Numbered from the stretch's first letter, positions 32,810 to 41,804 are shown. The stretch is DNA of 64,000 nt from Pseudomonas sp. P5_109 (GCF_034009455.1 NZ_CP125380.1:1901001-1965000), one strand, 5' to 3'. Translations and numbers: made by a program. The notes: generated by a model from the sequence alone, not told the origin.

Positions 32810-33641
32810 GGTAGCTCCTCTTCAACAGCAGTTGATGCACGATGGTCACCAGCGTCATCAACGCCACCAGTACCACGGCCAGGGCACTGGCCAGATTCGG
32901 GTCCAGGGAAATGTCGCCCGAGACCATCGCTGCGATCCGGATCGTCAGCACGTTGAAGTTGCCGGTGGTCAGGGCGTACACCGTGGCGTAGGCGCCGAGG
33001 GCGTTGGCCAGCAGGATCACGAAGGTGCCGAGCAGCGCCGGGGTCAGTACCGGCAGACCGATGTGCCGCCAGAACTGCCAACCATTGGCGCCGAGCAGCT
33101 CGGCGGACTCGCGCCAGTCTTCGCGCAAGGCATCGAAGGCCGGGTACAGCAGCAGCACGCCGAGGGGAATCTGGAAGTAGGTGTAGAGAATGATCAGCCC
33201 GGTTTTCGAATACAGGTTGAAGTCCTGAATGATCCCGGCCTGCTTGAGCATGATGGTGAAGCTGCCGTTGAAACCCAGCAAAATGATGAAGGCAAAGGCC
33301 AAAGGCACGCCGGAAAAGTTGCTGGTCATGTTGGCGAAGGCGTTGACGAAGTTGCGCAGCTTCGAATCGACCTGACGCAGGGAGTAAGCGCCGAGTACCG
33401 CGATGACGATGCCGAACACGCTGGACCAGAAACTGATCTCGAGGCTGTACTGGATCGCTTGCAGGTAAAACTTCGAGCTGAAGATCTTGCTGAAATTGGC
33501 CAGGCCCCAGCCGAACTCTTCCGATTGCAGGCTGTTGATCATCACCCAGGTCAGCGGTGCGATTTCGAACACGATGAAGAACAGCGCGAACGGGACCAGG
33601 CACAGGGCAGCGAGCCATTTACTGCGGGTCATGGCATTCAC
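32796..33641 (-). CDS. ABC transporter permease (first)
   Basis: A 281-residue permease with six hydrophobic spans. The EAA-type loop ESAELLGANGWQFWRHIGLPVL is at about residues 178-199. It is the partner of the permease gene that follows. The start ATG overlaps the end of the alkaline-phosphatase-family gene by 4 bases, so that enzyme gene is embedded in the transporter operon. Confidence 0.9.
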   Translation of the reverse strand: MNAMTRSKWLAALCLVPFALFFIVFEIAPLTWVMINSLQSEEFGWGLANFSKIFSSKFYLQAIQYSLEISFWSSVFGIVIAVLGAYSLRQVDSKLRNFVNAFANMTSNFSGVPLAFAFIILLGFNGSFTIMLKQAGIIQDFNLYSKTGLIILYTYFQIPLGVLLLYPAFDALREDWRESAELLGANGWQFWRHIGLPVLTPALLGTFVILLANALGAYATVYALTTGNFNVLTIRIAAMVSGDISLDPNLASALAVVLVALMTLVTIVHQLLLKRSYHVSR

Positions 33642-34444
33642 TTGAGCAACTCCCGGCAGACCGGTTTGTCGTGGGGCACGCCCAGCAACGCGCAGACGGT
33701 GCCGCAGATCTCGGTCTGTTTCGGCGCGGCGTCGGCGTCGAAGCTGAATGCGTCACCGAGAACGAACAACGGCACTTCGCGTTCTTCTTGCAGCAGGCCG
33801 TTGTGGGAGCGGTCGTTGTTCATGCCGTGGTCGGCGGTGACCAGCACCTGATAACCGGCATCGAGCCAGCCTTGCAGGTAGTCGGCCAGGATGATGTCGG
33901 CCGAGCGGGCGCTGTTGCGGTATTGCGGGGTGTCGAGGCCGTGCTTGTGCCCGGCGTCGTCGATGTTCATCGGGTGGATCAACAGGAAGTTCGGCGCATG
34001 GCGCAAACGCAGGTTTTCGGCGTCGGCGAACAGATGCGAATCCGGATAGTGGTCGTTCCAGTAGAAATGCCCGTGCTGGATCGGCAGTTGCGGGTCATCG
34101 GTGTGACGATCCCGGGCCGCCACGAAGGGTGAGCGGTTGTACAGCTCGCTGACCCAGTGATAGGCCGCCGCCGCAGTGACAAGACCTGCGTCGGTGGCGT
34201 AGTGATAGATGCTGCGCTGGTTGGACAGGCGCGAGACGTTGTTGTGGACAATCCCGCTGTCGATGGGCGCGACGCCGGTCAGGATGCATTCGTACAGCGG
34301 ACGGGACAGGGCCGGCAACTCGCACTCCAGTTTGTAGAGTGCGGCACGTCCTGCACCGACGTAAGCCTGAAGGTGCCCCATGGCGTGGCGGGCAACCTCG
34401 TAGTTGAGGCCGTCGAGCACGACAAGGATGACGTTGTGCTTCAT
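33638..34444 (-). CDS. Alkaline phosphatase superfamily hydrolase
   Basis: A 268-residue metal-dependent hydrolase of the alkaline phosphatase/nucleotide pyrophosphatase superfamily, shorter than most members. Visible metal and catalytic residues are Asp11 (VVLDGLNYE), nucleophile Ser47 in LPALSRPLYECILTG where relatives usually have Thr or Ser, the D-x3-H-x-H-like motif NIDDAGHKHG and TADHGMN. It has no signal peptide and is probably cytoplasmic. It could cleave a phosphoester, phosphodiester or phosphonate brought in by the transporter encoded around it. It is preceded by a REP element separating it from the binding-protein gene. Confidence 0.85.
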   Translation of the reverse strand: MKHNVILVVLDGLNYEVARHAMGHLQAYVGAGRAALYKLECELPALSRPLYECILTGVAPIDSGIVHNNVSRLSNQRSIYHYATDAGLVTAAAAYHWVSELYNRSPFVAARDRHTDDPQLPIQHGHFYWNDHYPDSHLFADAENLRLRHAPNFLLIHPMNIDDAGHKHGLDTPQYRNSARSADIILADYLQGWLDAGYQVLVTADHGMNNDRSHNGLLQEEREVPLFVLGDAFSFDADAAPKQTEICGTVCALLGVPHDKPVCRELLK

Positions 34445-34474
34445 AGGGGCAAACTCCGTGGGTTCTCTCAGTCC

Positions 34475-34561
34475 TGTAGGAGCCGGCTTGCTGGCGATTG
34501 GATCACCGCTGTGGTCAAACAGACCGCGGTGGCCCGGATCGCCGGCAAGCCGGCTCCTACG
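34475..34561. repeat. REP-like inverted pair (GAGCCGGCTTGCTGGC type) inside the ABC operon
   Basis: TGTAGGAGCCGGCTTGCTGG and CCGGCAAGCCGGCTCCTACG are the arms, with a further stem in the centre (CACCGC/GCGGTG). It lies between the binding-protein gene and the rest of the operon. Confidence 0.85.
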
Positions 34562-34570
34562 GATGCAGCA

Positions 34571-35638
34571 TTACTGCATATTGATGATGACTTCTTCCTG
34601 CCACTTCTGAGGAAGGGCCTTGGAGGTTTTTTCCCACGCATCCGCGTCCTTGATCGGCGTCACTTTCTTGTACTGCTCATTAGGCAGCAGCTTGGCCTGC
34701 ACCTCGGCCGGCAGGGTCAGGTGTTCGGCGCGGATCGGACGGGCGTTGCCCTTGGCCAGGTTGATCTGGCCGGCGTCGCTGAAGATGTATTCGCGGGTCA
34801 GCTTGGCGGCGTTCGGGTTTTTCGCGTACTTGTTGATGATGGTGGTGTAGCCGGAAATTACCGAGCCGTCGGACGGGATCAGCACCACGTAGTCATCCGG
34901 ATTGGCCATCTTGGCCTTGTAGCTCAGGCCGTTGAAGTCCCAGACCACGCCGACTTCGATCTCGCCTTTTTCCATGGCACCAATGACCGGGTTGGACATC
35001 GACAGGCGGCCCTGCTTGGCGATGTCGGCGAACAGATCCAGAGCAGGCTTGAGGTTCTTCTCGTCGCCACCATTGGCCAGTGCCGCGGCCAGTACGCCGT
35101 TCGCAGCCTGGGCAGCAGTGCTTACGTCACCGATGGAAACCTTGTACTTGCCGGTCTTGAGGTCAGCCCATTTGGTCGGCACTTCGGAACCGTGCAGCAA
35201 CTTCTTGTTGACGATGAAAGCGATGGTGCCGGTGTAGGCCAGCGCCCAGTTGCCGTCCTTGTCCTTGGCCCAGGCTGGAACCTGGTCCCAGGTGGAGGGC
35301 TTGTAAGGCTGGACCACGCCTTGCTTGACCGCGATCGGGCCGAAAGCGGCACCGACGTCGCCGATGTCGGCGCTGGCGTTGTCTTTTTCCGCGGCGAACT
35401 TGGCGATCTCCTGGGCCGAGCTCATGTCGGTGTCGATGTGCTTGAGGCCGTACTTGTCGCTCAGGTCTTTCCAGGTGCCGGCCCAGTTGGCCCAGTCATC
35501 GGGCATGCCGACGCTGTTGACGGCGCCTTCCGCTTTCGCAGCGGCTTCCAGGGTTTTCAGATCGGTGTCGGCCGCCATGGCGGCGGTGCACATTGCAATG
35601 GTCGAGCCTAACAGTGATGCCAGGAAAAACTGTTTCAT
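34571..35638 (-). CDS. ABC transporter periplasmic substrate-binding protein
   Basis: A 355-residue binding protein. Residues 1-22 form a signal peptide (MKQFFLASLLGSTIAMCTAAMAA, cleavage after MAA). The mature part follows the family of iron/2-aminoethylphosphonate/spermidine-type binding proteins (EGAVNSVGMPDDWANWAG near the N-terminus, WAYTGTIAFIVNKKLL mid-protein). AAGGAG lies 8 bases before ATG 35638. It is the first gene of the operon, with an operator-like TGGTCTAGGTCA 48 bases upstream. The ligand is not identifiable from sequence alone. Confidence 0.9.
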   Translation of the reverse strand: MKQFFLASLLGSTIAMCTAAMAADTDLKTLEAAAKAEGAVNSVGMPDDWANWAGTWKDLSDKYGLKHIDTDMSSAQEIAKFAAEKDNASADIGDVGAAFGPIAVKQGVVQPYKPSTWDQVPAWAKDKDGNWALAYTGTIAFIVNKKLLHGSEVPTKWADLKTGKYKVSIGDVSTAAQAANGVLAAALANGGDEKNLKPALDLFADIAKQGRLSMSNPVIGAMEKGEIEVGVVWDFNGLSYKAKMANPDDYVVLIPSDGSVISGYTTIINKYAKNPNAAKLTREYIFSDAGQINLAKGNARPIRAEHLTLPAEVQAKLLPNEQYKKVTPIKDADAWEKTSKALPQKWQEEVIINMQ

Positions 35639-36001
35639 TCCGAAGCTCCTTGGGTCGTGTTCAACGCTGCGATTGCGGTTTGTGTTGGTCTAGGTCAGCA
35701 ATACCTGAGCCAATTTAAGGGGGCTGGATGACACTTTGATGTCGTTCGTCGCCCGGAATGACTAATTGTTCGGCGGTATCGCCAGTGGCCTGCTAAGCGT
35801 AGACCATGGTCAAGGCCCCAGCTGGCAAGGGAGATGGCCGATGAATTGCAAGTCGTTGGAGGGCGAGAGCGGCGACCGTTGGGCGCCTTTGTCACACCTC
35901 GGTCATCTGCACTGCCTACGCTTGCAGGCTATTGAGTGAACCGGTTTACGCTGCGGTTCCGCCCTGAATTGGTGCTGGTCTAGTCCAGATAGGAAACATT
36001 G
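35639..36001. promoter_or_regulatory. Divergent control region of the ABC operon and UTRA regulator
   Basis: No gene is visible. Two sites share TGGTCTAG: TGGTCTAGGTCA (35686-35697), close to the binding-protein gene, and TGGTCTAGTCCA (35976-35987), just before the regulator's ribosome-binding site. Both approximate the palindrome TGGTCTAGACCA, known as the operator type of HutC/UTRA regulators such as DasR and PhnR. Confidence 0.7.
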
Positions 36002-36715
36002 ATGCGTGACGAGGCAACAAAAGCGGTGACCGCCATCGGCCAGGTGCTTCAGGAACAGATCGATCACGGACTGTTGGCTCCCGGCAGCAAATTGCCGGCC
36101 GAGCGCAAGCTCAGTGAGTTGTTCGGCACCACACGAATCACTTTGCGTGAGGCGTTGTTGCAGCTGGAGTCACAGGGGCAGATCTACCGCGAGGAGCGTC
36201 GCGGCTGGTTCGTCTCGCCGCCACGCCTGGCCTACAACTTGATGCAGCGCAGCCACTTTCACGCGATGGTCAGCGCCCAGGGGCGGGAGCCGTCCACCGA
36301 GGTGATTTCGGCGCGATTGCAACCGGCATCGGCGGCGGTCTGTGCCTGGCTGCAATTGCCGGCGTTGTCGAGCGTGATCCAGATCTGCCGCTCACGGCGC
36401 ATCGACGGGCGACTGGTGCTGTATGTGGAGCACTATCTGAACCCGCAGTACTTTCCAGGGATCCTTGATTTCGATTTGAATCAGTCGATCACCGAGCTGT
36501 ATGCGCGGCATTACGATTTGCACTACGGGCGGGTGCGTTTCGAGATTGTGCCCACGGCGTTGTCGGTGGATGCGGCGGCGGCGTTGAAGGTGTCGGTGGG
36601 CAGCCCGGGCTTGCGGATTGCCCGGGTCAACTATGACCAGCATGAACGGTTGATCGACTGCGACCTGGAGTTCTGGCGGCATGATGCGATTCATGTGAGT
36701 GTGGATGTGGTCTAG
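36002..36715 (+). CDS. GntR-family regulator with UTRA domain (HutC/PhnR type)
   Basis: A 237-residue regulator. Residues about 8-72 form the winged helix (LPAERKLSELFGTTRITLREALLQLESQG is a textbook GntR recognition region). Residues about 90-230 form the UTRA effector domain (ending RVNYDQHERLIDCDLEFWRHDAIHV). ATG 36002 has AGGA 7 bases upstream; an earlier TTG is less likely. It is divergent from the ABC operon, and a TGGTCTAG-type site overlaps the start of its own transcript, so it probably represses both units until the transported compound or its product binds. Confidence 0.9.
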   Translation: MRDEATKAVTAIGQVLQEQIDHGLLAPGSKLPAERKLSELFGTTRITLREALLQLESQGQIYREERRGWFVSPPRLAYNLMQRSHFHAMVSAQGREPSTEVISARLQPASAAVCAWLQLPALSSVIQICRSRRIDGRLVLYVEHYLNPQYFPGILDFDLNQSITELYARHYDLHYGRVRFEIVPTALSVDAAAALKVSVGSPGLRIARVNYDQHERLIDCDLEFWRHDAIHVSVDVV

Positions 36716-36728
36716 CGTCCGACCTTCC

Positions 36729-36828
36729 TGTAGGAGCGAGCTTGCTCGCGAAAAACCCATATGCACCGCTGGGCATCTGAATTTACGCGTTATCGTTCAT
36801 GACCTTCGCGAGCAAGCTCGCTCCTACA
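36729..36828. repeat. REP-like inverted pair (GAGCGAGCTTGCTCGC type)
   Basis: TGTAGGAGCGAGCTTGCTCG and CGAGCAAGCTCGCTCCTACA are exact inverse arms. The right arm contains the TAG stop (36824-36826 on the minus strand) of the mechanosensitive channel gene. Confidence 0.85.
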
Positions 36829-38989
36829 CGGGCCCCTCATTCTGTGGGCCACCACCAGCGGTGATCACCTGGATACTCATCCGCGGTGTCGCCAGATCCA
36901 GTCCGGCTTCATCCATGTGCCGCTTGAGCGACAGGTTGAACGCTCGCGACACTTCCCACTGCTTGATTGGCGCGGTCTTGAAGCGGGCGCGAAGGATTGC
37001 GTTGCCCGACTCGAAACTTTCCACTCCCTGGAACTCCAGCGGTGACCAGATATTGCGCCGTTGCAGCGGATCGGTGCGCATTTTCTGGGCAACTTCGCGC
37101 ATCAGTTTGATGGCGTTGTCGATGTCCATGCTGGCGGGCACCGCGACCCGGAAGATCGCGTAGCCGAATTCCCGGGAGTAGTTCTTGATGCTCTTGATTT
37201 CGCTGAACGGGATGGTGTGGACGATGCCGTCGATGTCCCGCAGGCGCACGGTACGGATGGTCAAGCCCTCGACCGTACCGAGGTGGCCGCCGACATCCAC
37301 GTAGTCGTCGATGGCCAGGGAGTCTTCGATGATGATGAACAGCCCGGTAATCAGGTCGGCGACCAATGACTGCGCACCAAAGCCGATGGCCAGGCCGATC
37401 ACGCCGGCACCGGCCAGCAGTGGCGTGACGTTCATGCCCATGTTCGCCAGGGCGACAATGAGCGCGATGATAAAAATCGCGATGAACAGCACATTGCGGA
37501 TCAGCGGCATCATCGTCTGTGCGCGGGCATTGGCCAGGCCTTTGCGCGAGCGGGTCAGGGCGTGGTGCACGGCGGTATCGCTGAGAATCCAGATCAGCCA
37601 GGCGAACAGCAGCGTGCCGGCAAGGCTGAACAGCTTGACGCTGACTTCGTGGCCGTCGCCTTCGGTAAAGCGGATCAACGACATGCCCCAGACACGCAAG
37701 CCAAGCTCGATGAAAGCCAGCCACACCATCAAGTGGACGATGGTGTAGAAGAAGTTTTTCAGTCGTTCCGAATACACGGCATAACGCCGGATGCCGCGCT
37801 GGGGTTTGAGGGCGTGGCGGCGTACCAGGCCGTTGATGACCATGCACAACACCAGCAAGACGGTACAGATCAGCGACTGGCGCAGGGCGGTGCTGGTGTC
37901 GCCGGCGGAAATGAACGTCGCGAACAGGGAAATAGCCACCAGCACCAGCGCCGGCACGTACCAGAAGGTGCCGAGAATCGACAGGGTGTCGTTGAGGGCG
38001 CGGCGGGTCAGGCGCCGGGACAGCGGTTGATTGCGGATCAGGTGGGCGATCGGCCGGCGGAAACGCAGGATGAACCGCCCCGTTGAGAGCGCTGCCAGGA
38101 CATTGGCGACGGTCGCGGCGGTATGGGCCAGATGGCTGCCGAGGCTGTTGACCAATTGCGGATCGCTCAGCGCTTCGCCAAACGCGGCGAAGCTACCGAT
38201 CAGCCACAGTGGCCGAAACGCCTGGTGCCGCAGGATGTACAAGGCGCGGTGGCGGTGTGGGCCGTCGAGTAGGGAAAAGGCAATCACGCAGATGGCCGAG
38301 AAGCAGGTGCCGACCACCAGTGCATAGGCCAGCACCATGGCCAGGCTTTTGCCCAGGGACGAGGGCAGGGCGTAACTCATGTAGACCGTGATCACCAGGG
38401 CGATCAGCCATGGCCCGAGCTTGCGCAAGGCAAAGCGCAACATGTCCAGGGCCCGAGGGTGCTGCGGCAGTTCTTCGGTCAGGCCGAAACGCATCCGCAC
38501 GCGGTGGCTGATCCAGATCAGGGCGGCGGCCAGGAGGCTCCAGACCATCAGGATCATGGCGAAGGCGAACAGCATGGGCAGCCATTCATTGGCCGGCAGC
38601 GCCAGGGCCGTTAACTCTTCCTGGGCCTGATCGAACTCGCTGGACCAGCGCGTGAGCGGACTGTCGTCGCCGGAAAATTTCTTCTCGAGGGTGGCCAGGG
38701 TTCCACCAATCAAGCCCAGCACGCCTTCTTCGGTAATTGGCTGGGCCTTTTTGGTGGCGTCGCGGAGCTTTTTCAGGTCGGCCAGCAGCTTGGTGCGTTG
38801 CTGATCGTTCTCCAGTGACTTGATCACTTCGTCCAGGGATTGCCCCAGCGGTTCCTGTGCTTCGGGTTGCGCCTTGGTCTGGCCACTGAGAAGGCCTGGC
38901 AGGCCGGCCGCCTGGGCAGGCGCCACTGACAGGAGCATCATCAGGCAGACCAGGAAAATACACGGGAGGGCAAAAAGACGAGCGAGCAC
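36824..38989 (-). CDS. ybiO: Large mechanosensitive channel, MscS family (YbiO-like)
   Basis: A 721-residue inner membrane channel. It has a signal peptide (residues 1-27), a periplasmic helical segment, about ten membrane spans, and a C-terminal MscS core. The pore helix is in LAGAGVIGLAIGFGAQSLVADLITGLFI, and the beta domain follows (DYVDVGGHLGTVEGLTIRTVRLRDIDG). It resembles E. coli YbiO in length and layout and would open under osmotic downshock. The start is GTG 38989. The stop codon lies inside a REP element. The neighbouring genes do not suggest a pathway. Confidence 0.9.
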   Translation of the reverse strand: MLARLFALPCIFLVCLMMLLSVAPAQAAGLPGLLSGQTKAQPEAQEPLGQSLDEVIKSLENDQQRTKLLADLKKLRDATKKAQPITEEGVLGLIGGTLATLEKKFSGDDSPLTRWSSEFDQAQEELTALALPANEWLPMLFAFAMILMVWSLLAAALIWISHRVRMRFGLTEELPQHPRALDMLRFALRKLGPWLIALVITVYMSYALPSSLGKSLAMVLAYALVVGTCFSAICVIAFSLLDGPHRHRALYILRHQAFRPLWLIGSFAAFGEALSDPQLVNSLGSHLAHTAATVANVLAALSTGRFILRFRRPIAHLIRNQPLSRRLTRRALNDTLSILGTFWYVPALVLVAISLFATFISAGDTSTALRQSLICTVLLVLCMVINGLVRRHALKPQRGIRRYAVYSERLKNFFYTIVHLMVWLAFIELGLRVWGMSLIRFTEGDGHEVSVKLFSLAGTLLFAWLIWILSDTAVHHALTRSRKGLANARAQTMMPLIRNVLFIAIFIIALIVALANMGMNVTPLLAGAGVIGLAIGFGAQSLVADLITGLFIIIEDSLAIDDYVDVGGHLGTVEGLTIRTVRLRDIDGIVHTIPFSEIKSIKNYSREFGYAIFRVAVPASMDIDNAIKLMREVAQKMRTDPLQRRNIWSPLEFQGVESFESGNAILRARFKTAPIKQWEVSRAFNLSLKRHMDEAGLDLATPRMSIQVITAGGGPQNEGPV

Positions 38990-39067
38990 TAGGCGGTCAA
39001 CCTCACAAGGAGCGGATCGACCGAGTGTACGAGCCCGTCAAAATCAATGCGAGCCAAGGGTGATGAA

Positions 39068-39244
39068 TTATTCGTTGAGTTTGGCGAGGATCTTGATCAC
39101 CACGGTCGCGAGAATGGTCAGCATGCCGATCCACATGGCGAACACACCGGCATTTTTATCGCGAAAGTTGAAGCCGACGGCCAGCAGGAGCATCCCGGCG
39201 AGAATCGGGATCAGCATGGCGTGAAAGGTAGACATCGAAATCAT
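39068..39244 (-). CDS. Small two-span membrane protein (58 aa)
   Basis: A 58-residue ORF read on the minus strand from ATG 39244 to TAA 39068. The product has two hydrophobic segments (AMLIPILAGMLLLAVGF and AGVFAMWIGMLTILATVVI) joined by a charged turn FRDKN, and ends IKILAKLNE. It is a likely helical hairpin in the inner membrane. A second in-frame ATG at 39235 is possible. It lies 78 bases upstream of the channel gene and may share its promoter. I do not recognise the family. Confidence 0.6.
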   Translation of the reverse strand: MISMSTFHAMLIPILAGMLLLAVGFNFRDKNAGVFAMWIGMLTILATVVIKILAKLNE

Positions 39245-39336
39245 GGAGACAGCCTTGTCGAGGGGTACTTGAAGTCTAGGTCGCTTTTGATGCGGCCGGT
39301 GTGATGTGTATCAATGCTGTATGGGCAACGAGCTTT

Positions 39337-39459
39337 TGTGGCGAGGGGGCTTGCCCCCGTTGGGCTGCGCAGCAGCCCCAAGCATTTCTGTCAGACGGAC
39401 TGCATCAGCAGAATTTGCGACCGCTTCGCGGTCTTACGGGGGCAAGCCCCCTCGCCACA
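39337..39459. repeat. REP-like inverted pair (GGGGGCTTGCCCCC type)
   Basis: TGTGGCGAGGGGGCTTGCCC and GGGCAAGCCCCCTCGCCACA are exact inverse arms, with an inner hairpin GACCGCTTCGCGGTC. Confidence 0.85.
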
Positions 39460-39479
39460 TGTCCCTCATTGCATCGGAT

Positions 39480-40769
39480 TTACGGCAACTCGCGGCAGGC
39501 GTAGAACGCGCTCAACACCTTGACCAGGTGCGCCAGGTCATGGCTGCCGCACAGTTCGCGGATCGAGTGCATGGCGAACGTCGGCAAGCCGATGTCCACG
39601 GTGCGTACGCCCAGGTGGCTGGCGGTGATCGGGCCGATGGTCGAACCACAGCCCATGTCGCTGCGCACCACGAAACTCTGCACCGGCACCTCTTCAGCCA
39701 TGCACAGGTGACGGAAGAACCCGGCGGTTTCGCTGTTGGTGGCGTAGCGCTGGTTGCTGTTGACCTTGATCACCGGGCCGGCGTTGAGTTTCGGACCGTG
39801 GTTGGCGTCGTGCTTGTCGGCGTAGTTCGGATGCACGCCGTGGGCGTTGTCCGCCGAAACCAGCAGGGATTTCTGAATGGTGCGTACGAATTCATCACCT
39901 TCAGGCAACAGACGGCGCAAGGTTTGCTCAAGCATCGGGCCGTCAGCACCGCAAGCCGAGCAGGAACCGACTTCTTCGTGGTCGTTGCAGACCAGCACGC
40001 AGGTTTCGTCGGTGTCGGCCGTCAGCAGCGCTTGCAGGCCGGCATAGCACGACAGCAGGTTGTCCAGGCGCGCGCCGGCGATGAAGTCGCCATGCAGGCC
40101 GATGACCGCAGCGCTTTGGGTGTCGTAGAAACTCAGCTCGTAATCGAGCACCACGTCGGCGTTCAGGCCGTGTTCGCGGGCCAATTGGTCGGTGAGTACG
40201 GCGCGGAAGTCCACGCGCTCGTCACCGGCAAATTGCGCGAGGATCGGCGGCAGTTCGGTCTGGGCGTTGATGGCCCAGCCCATGTTGGCTTCACGGTTGA
40301 GGTGAATCGCCAGGTTCGGAATGATCGCGACCGGTGCCTTGAAGTCAATCAACTGGCTCTCGACCTTACCATCACGACGGAAGGTTACGCGGCCCGCCAG
40401 GGACAGGTCACGGTCGAACCACGGCGCCAGCAGCGCGCCGCCATAGACTTCGACGCCCAGTTGCCAGAAACCCTGGCGTTGCAGTTCCGGTTGCGGCTTG
40501 ACCCGCAAGCACGGGCTGTCGGTGTGGGCGCCGACCAGGCGAATGCCGCCATGCAACGGTGAATGGCGACCCATCTTGATCGCGACAATCGAAGAGTCGT
40601 TGCGGGTGACGTAGTAGCGACCGTTGGCTTCGGTATTCCACGGCTCGCGCTCGTCGAGGCGCTGATAGCCCGCCGCTTCCAGGCGCTGAACGAGGCTGGC
40701 GGTGGCATGGAACGGGGTAGGGGAGGCCTTGAGGAAATCGATCAGGCCTTGGTTCAACTCTTCGCGCAT
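39480..40769 (-). CDS. apeB: M18 family aminopeptidase ApeB
   Basis: A 429-residue zinc aminopeptidase of family M18, which trims N-terminal residues, preferentially Asp/Glu in many members. Visible metal ligands are His in [13 protein letters not shown] (about residue 82), Asp of [12 protein letters not shown] (about residue 234), the NDHEEVGS motif (Glu/Glu near residue 265) and the C-terminal His/Asp region ([16 protein letters not shown]). Length matches the family (about 430). GGAG is 7 bases before ATG 40769. It is followed by a REP element and sits in the same direction as the rluA-like and min genes. Confidence 0.93.
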   Translation of the reverse strand: MREELNQGLIDFLKASPTPFHATASLVQRLEAAGYQRLDEREPWNTEANGRYYVTRNDSSIVAIKMGRHSPLHGGIRLVGAHTDSPCLRVKPQPELQRQGFWQLGVEVYGGALLAPWFDRDLSLAGRVTFRRDGKVESQLIDFKAPVAIIPNLAIHLNREANMGWAINAQTELPPILAQFAGDERVDFRAVLTDQLAREHGLNADVVLDYELSFYDTQSAAVIGLHGDFIAGARLDNLLSCYAGLQALLTADTDETCVLVCNDHEEVGSCSACGADGPMLEQTLRRLLPEGDEFVRTIQKSLLVSADNAHGVHPNYADKHDANHGPKLNAGPVIKVNSNQRYATNSETAGFFRHLCMAEEVPVQSFVVRSDMGCGSTIGPITASHLGVRTVDIGLPTFAMHSIRELCGSHDLAHLVKVLSAFYACRELP

Positions 40770-40860
40770 AAAGTAGCTCCAGACAGCAATGGCGCCAGTT
40801 TAACGTATTGGCCCGGGAATTGGCGTGGGACTGCTGGTGGGGAGGCCCCGGTATCGAACC

Positions 40861-40960
40861 TGTAGGAGCGAGCCTGCTCGCGATGGTCGTCAACGATAAC
40901 GCGGGGAGCCTGGCGCCCCGCGGCGTTCTCGGGCTCATCGCTGGCAAGCCAGCTCCTACA
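40861..40960. repeat. REP-like pair with mixed arms
   Basis: The left arm TGTAGGAGCGAGCCTGCTCG pairs with the right arm CTGGCAAGCCAGCTCCTACA only partly; the arms belong to two related types. The centre holds its own stem GCGGGGAGCCTGGCGCCCCGC. Confidence 0.75.
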
Positions 40961-40976
40961 GGGGGATGTAGGGACC

Positions 40977-41612
40977 TCAGAACGGTGCCGGGCACTCGAA
41001 GCGCAGGCGTTCGCCGGTCTGCGGATGGGTAAAGCTGAGCATGCTCGCGTGCAGGCACAGGCGCGGCCAGGCGGCCAGCGCCTGCTCGTGAGCGTAGAGC
41101 CCGTCGCCCAACAATGGATGACCAATCGAGAGCATGTGCACGCGCAACTGGTGGGAACGGCCGGTGATCGGTGTCAGTTCCACACGGCACCAGTCGCCGC
41201 AACGTTCGAGCACTTGCCAGAAGGTCAGCGCGTGCTTGCCGAATTCGTGATCGACCACATGCCGTGGCTTGGTCGGCGGGTCGTAGCGCAAGGGCAGGTC
41301 GATGCTGCCGCTGTCCAGTTCCGGCTGGCCCCAGCACAGGGCGGTGTAGGCCTTTTCGGTTTCCCGGTCGTGAAATTGCCGGGACAGCTCGCGATGAGTG
41401 TCCGGATCGCGGGCCAGCAGGATGATGCCGGAAGTTTCCCAGTCCAGGCGGTGGACGATTCGCGCTTCCGGGTAGCCGTTTTCCTGCAGGCGGGTAATCA
41501 GGCAGTCCTTGTTGTCATCGGCCCGGCCAGGGACGGAGAGCAACAGGGTCGGTTTGTTCACCACCAGTACGGCGGCATCCTGATGGATGATGTGGATGTT
41601 GGACAACGGCAT
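40977..41612 (-). CDS. rluA: RluA-family pseudouridine synthase
   Basis: A 211-residue RNA pseudouridine synthase. The catalytic Asp57 lies in HRLDWETSGII, the RluA-family motif II (usually HRLDxxTSG). GRSHQLRVH is motif III, and LCLHASMLSF is a typical C-terminal element. Length and motif order match RluA, which modifies U746 in 23S rRNA and U32 in some tRNAs; assigning these targets is by homology only. ATG 41612 begins MPLSNIHIIHQDAAVLVVNK. It is downstream of minE, separated by a REP element. Confidence 0.88.
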   Translation of the reverse strand: MPLSNIHIIHQDAAVLVVNKPTLLLSVPGRADDNKDCLITRLQENGYPEARIVHRLDWETSGIILLARDPDTHRELSRQFHDRETEKAYTALCWGQPELDSGSIDLPLRYDPPTKPRHVVDHEFGKHALTFWQVLERCGDWCRVELTPITGRSHQLRVHMLSIGHPLLGDGLYAHEQALAAWPRLCLHASMLSFTHPQTGERLRFECPAPF

Positions 41613-41668
41613 TAAAACAGCCTCGTAACAAACGCCAACGGCGGCTCGATCATTCTCACGCCCCTCAT

Positions 41669-41755
41669 TGCAGGGGCCGGCTTGCTGGCGATGCAGGCAA
41701 CGCGGTCTGACTGTTACAACGCGTTGAAGCTATCGCTGGCAAGCCAGCTCCTACA
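41669..41755. repeat. REP-like inverted pair (GAGCCGGCTTGCTGGC type, degenerate)
   Basis: TTGCAGGGGCCGGCTTGCTGGCG and CGCTGGCAAGCCAGCTCCTACA form imperfect arms between minE and the pseudouridine synthase gene. Confidence 0.75.
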
Positions 41756-41804
41756 GGGAGTGCGTTTCGAATGATCGAGCCGCCGTGGCTCCTGGCGGAT
41801 CGAC

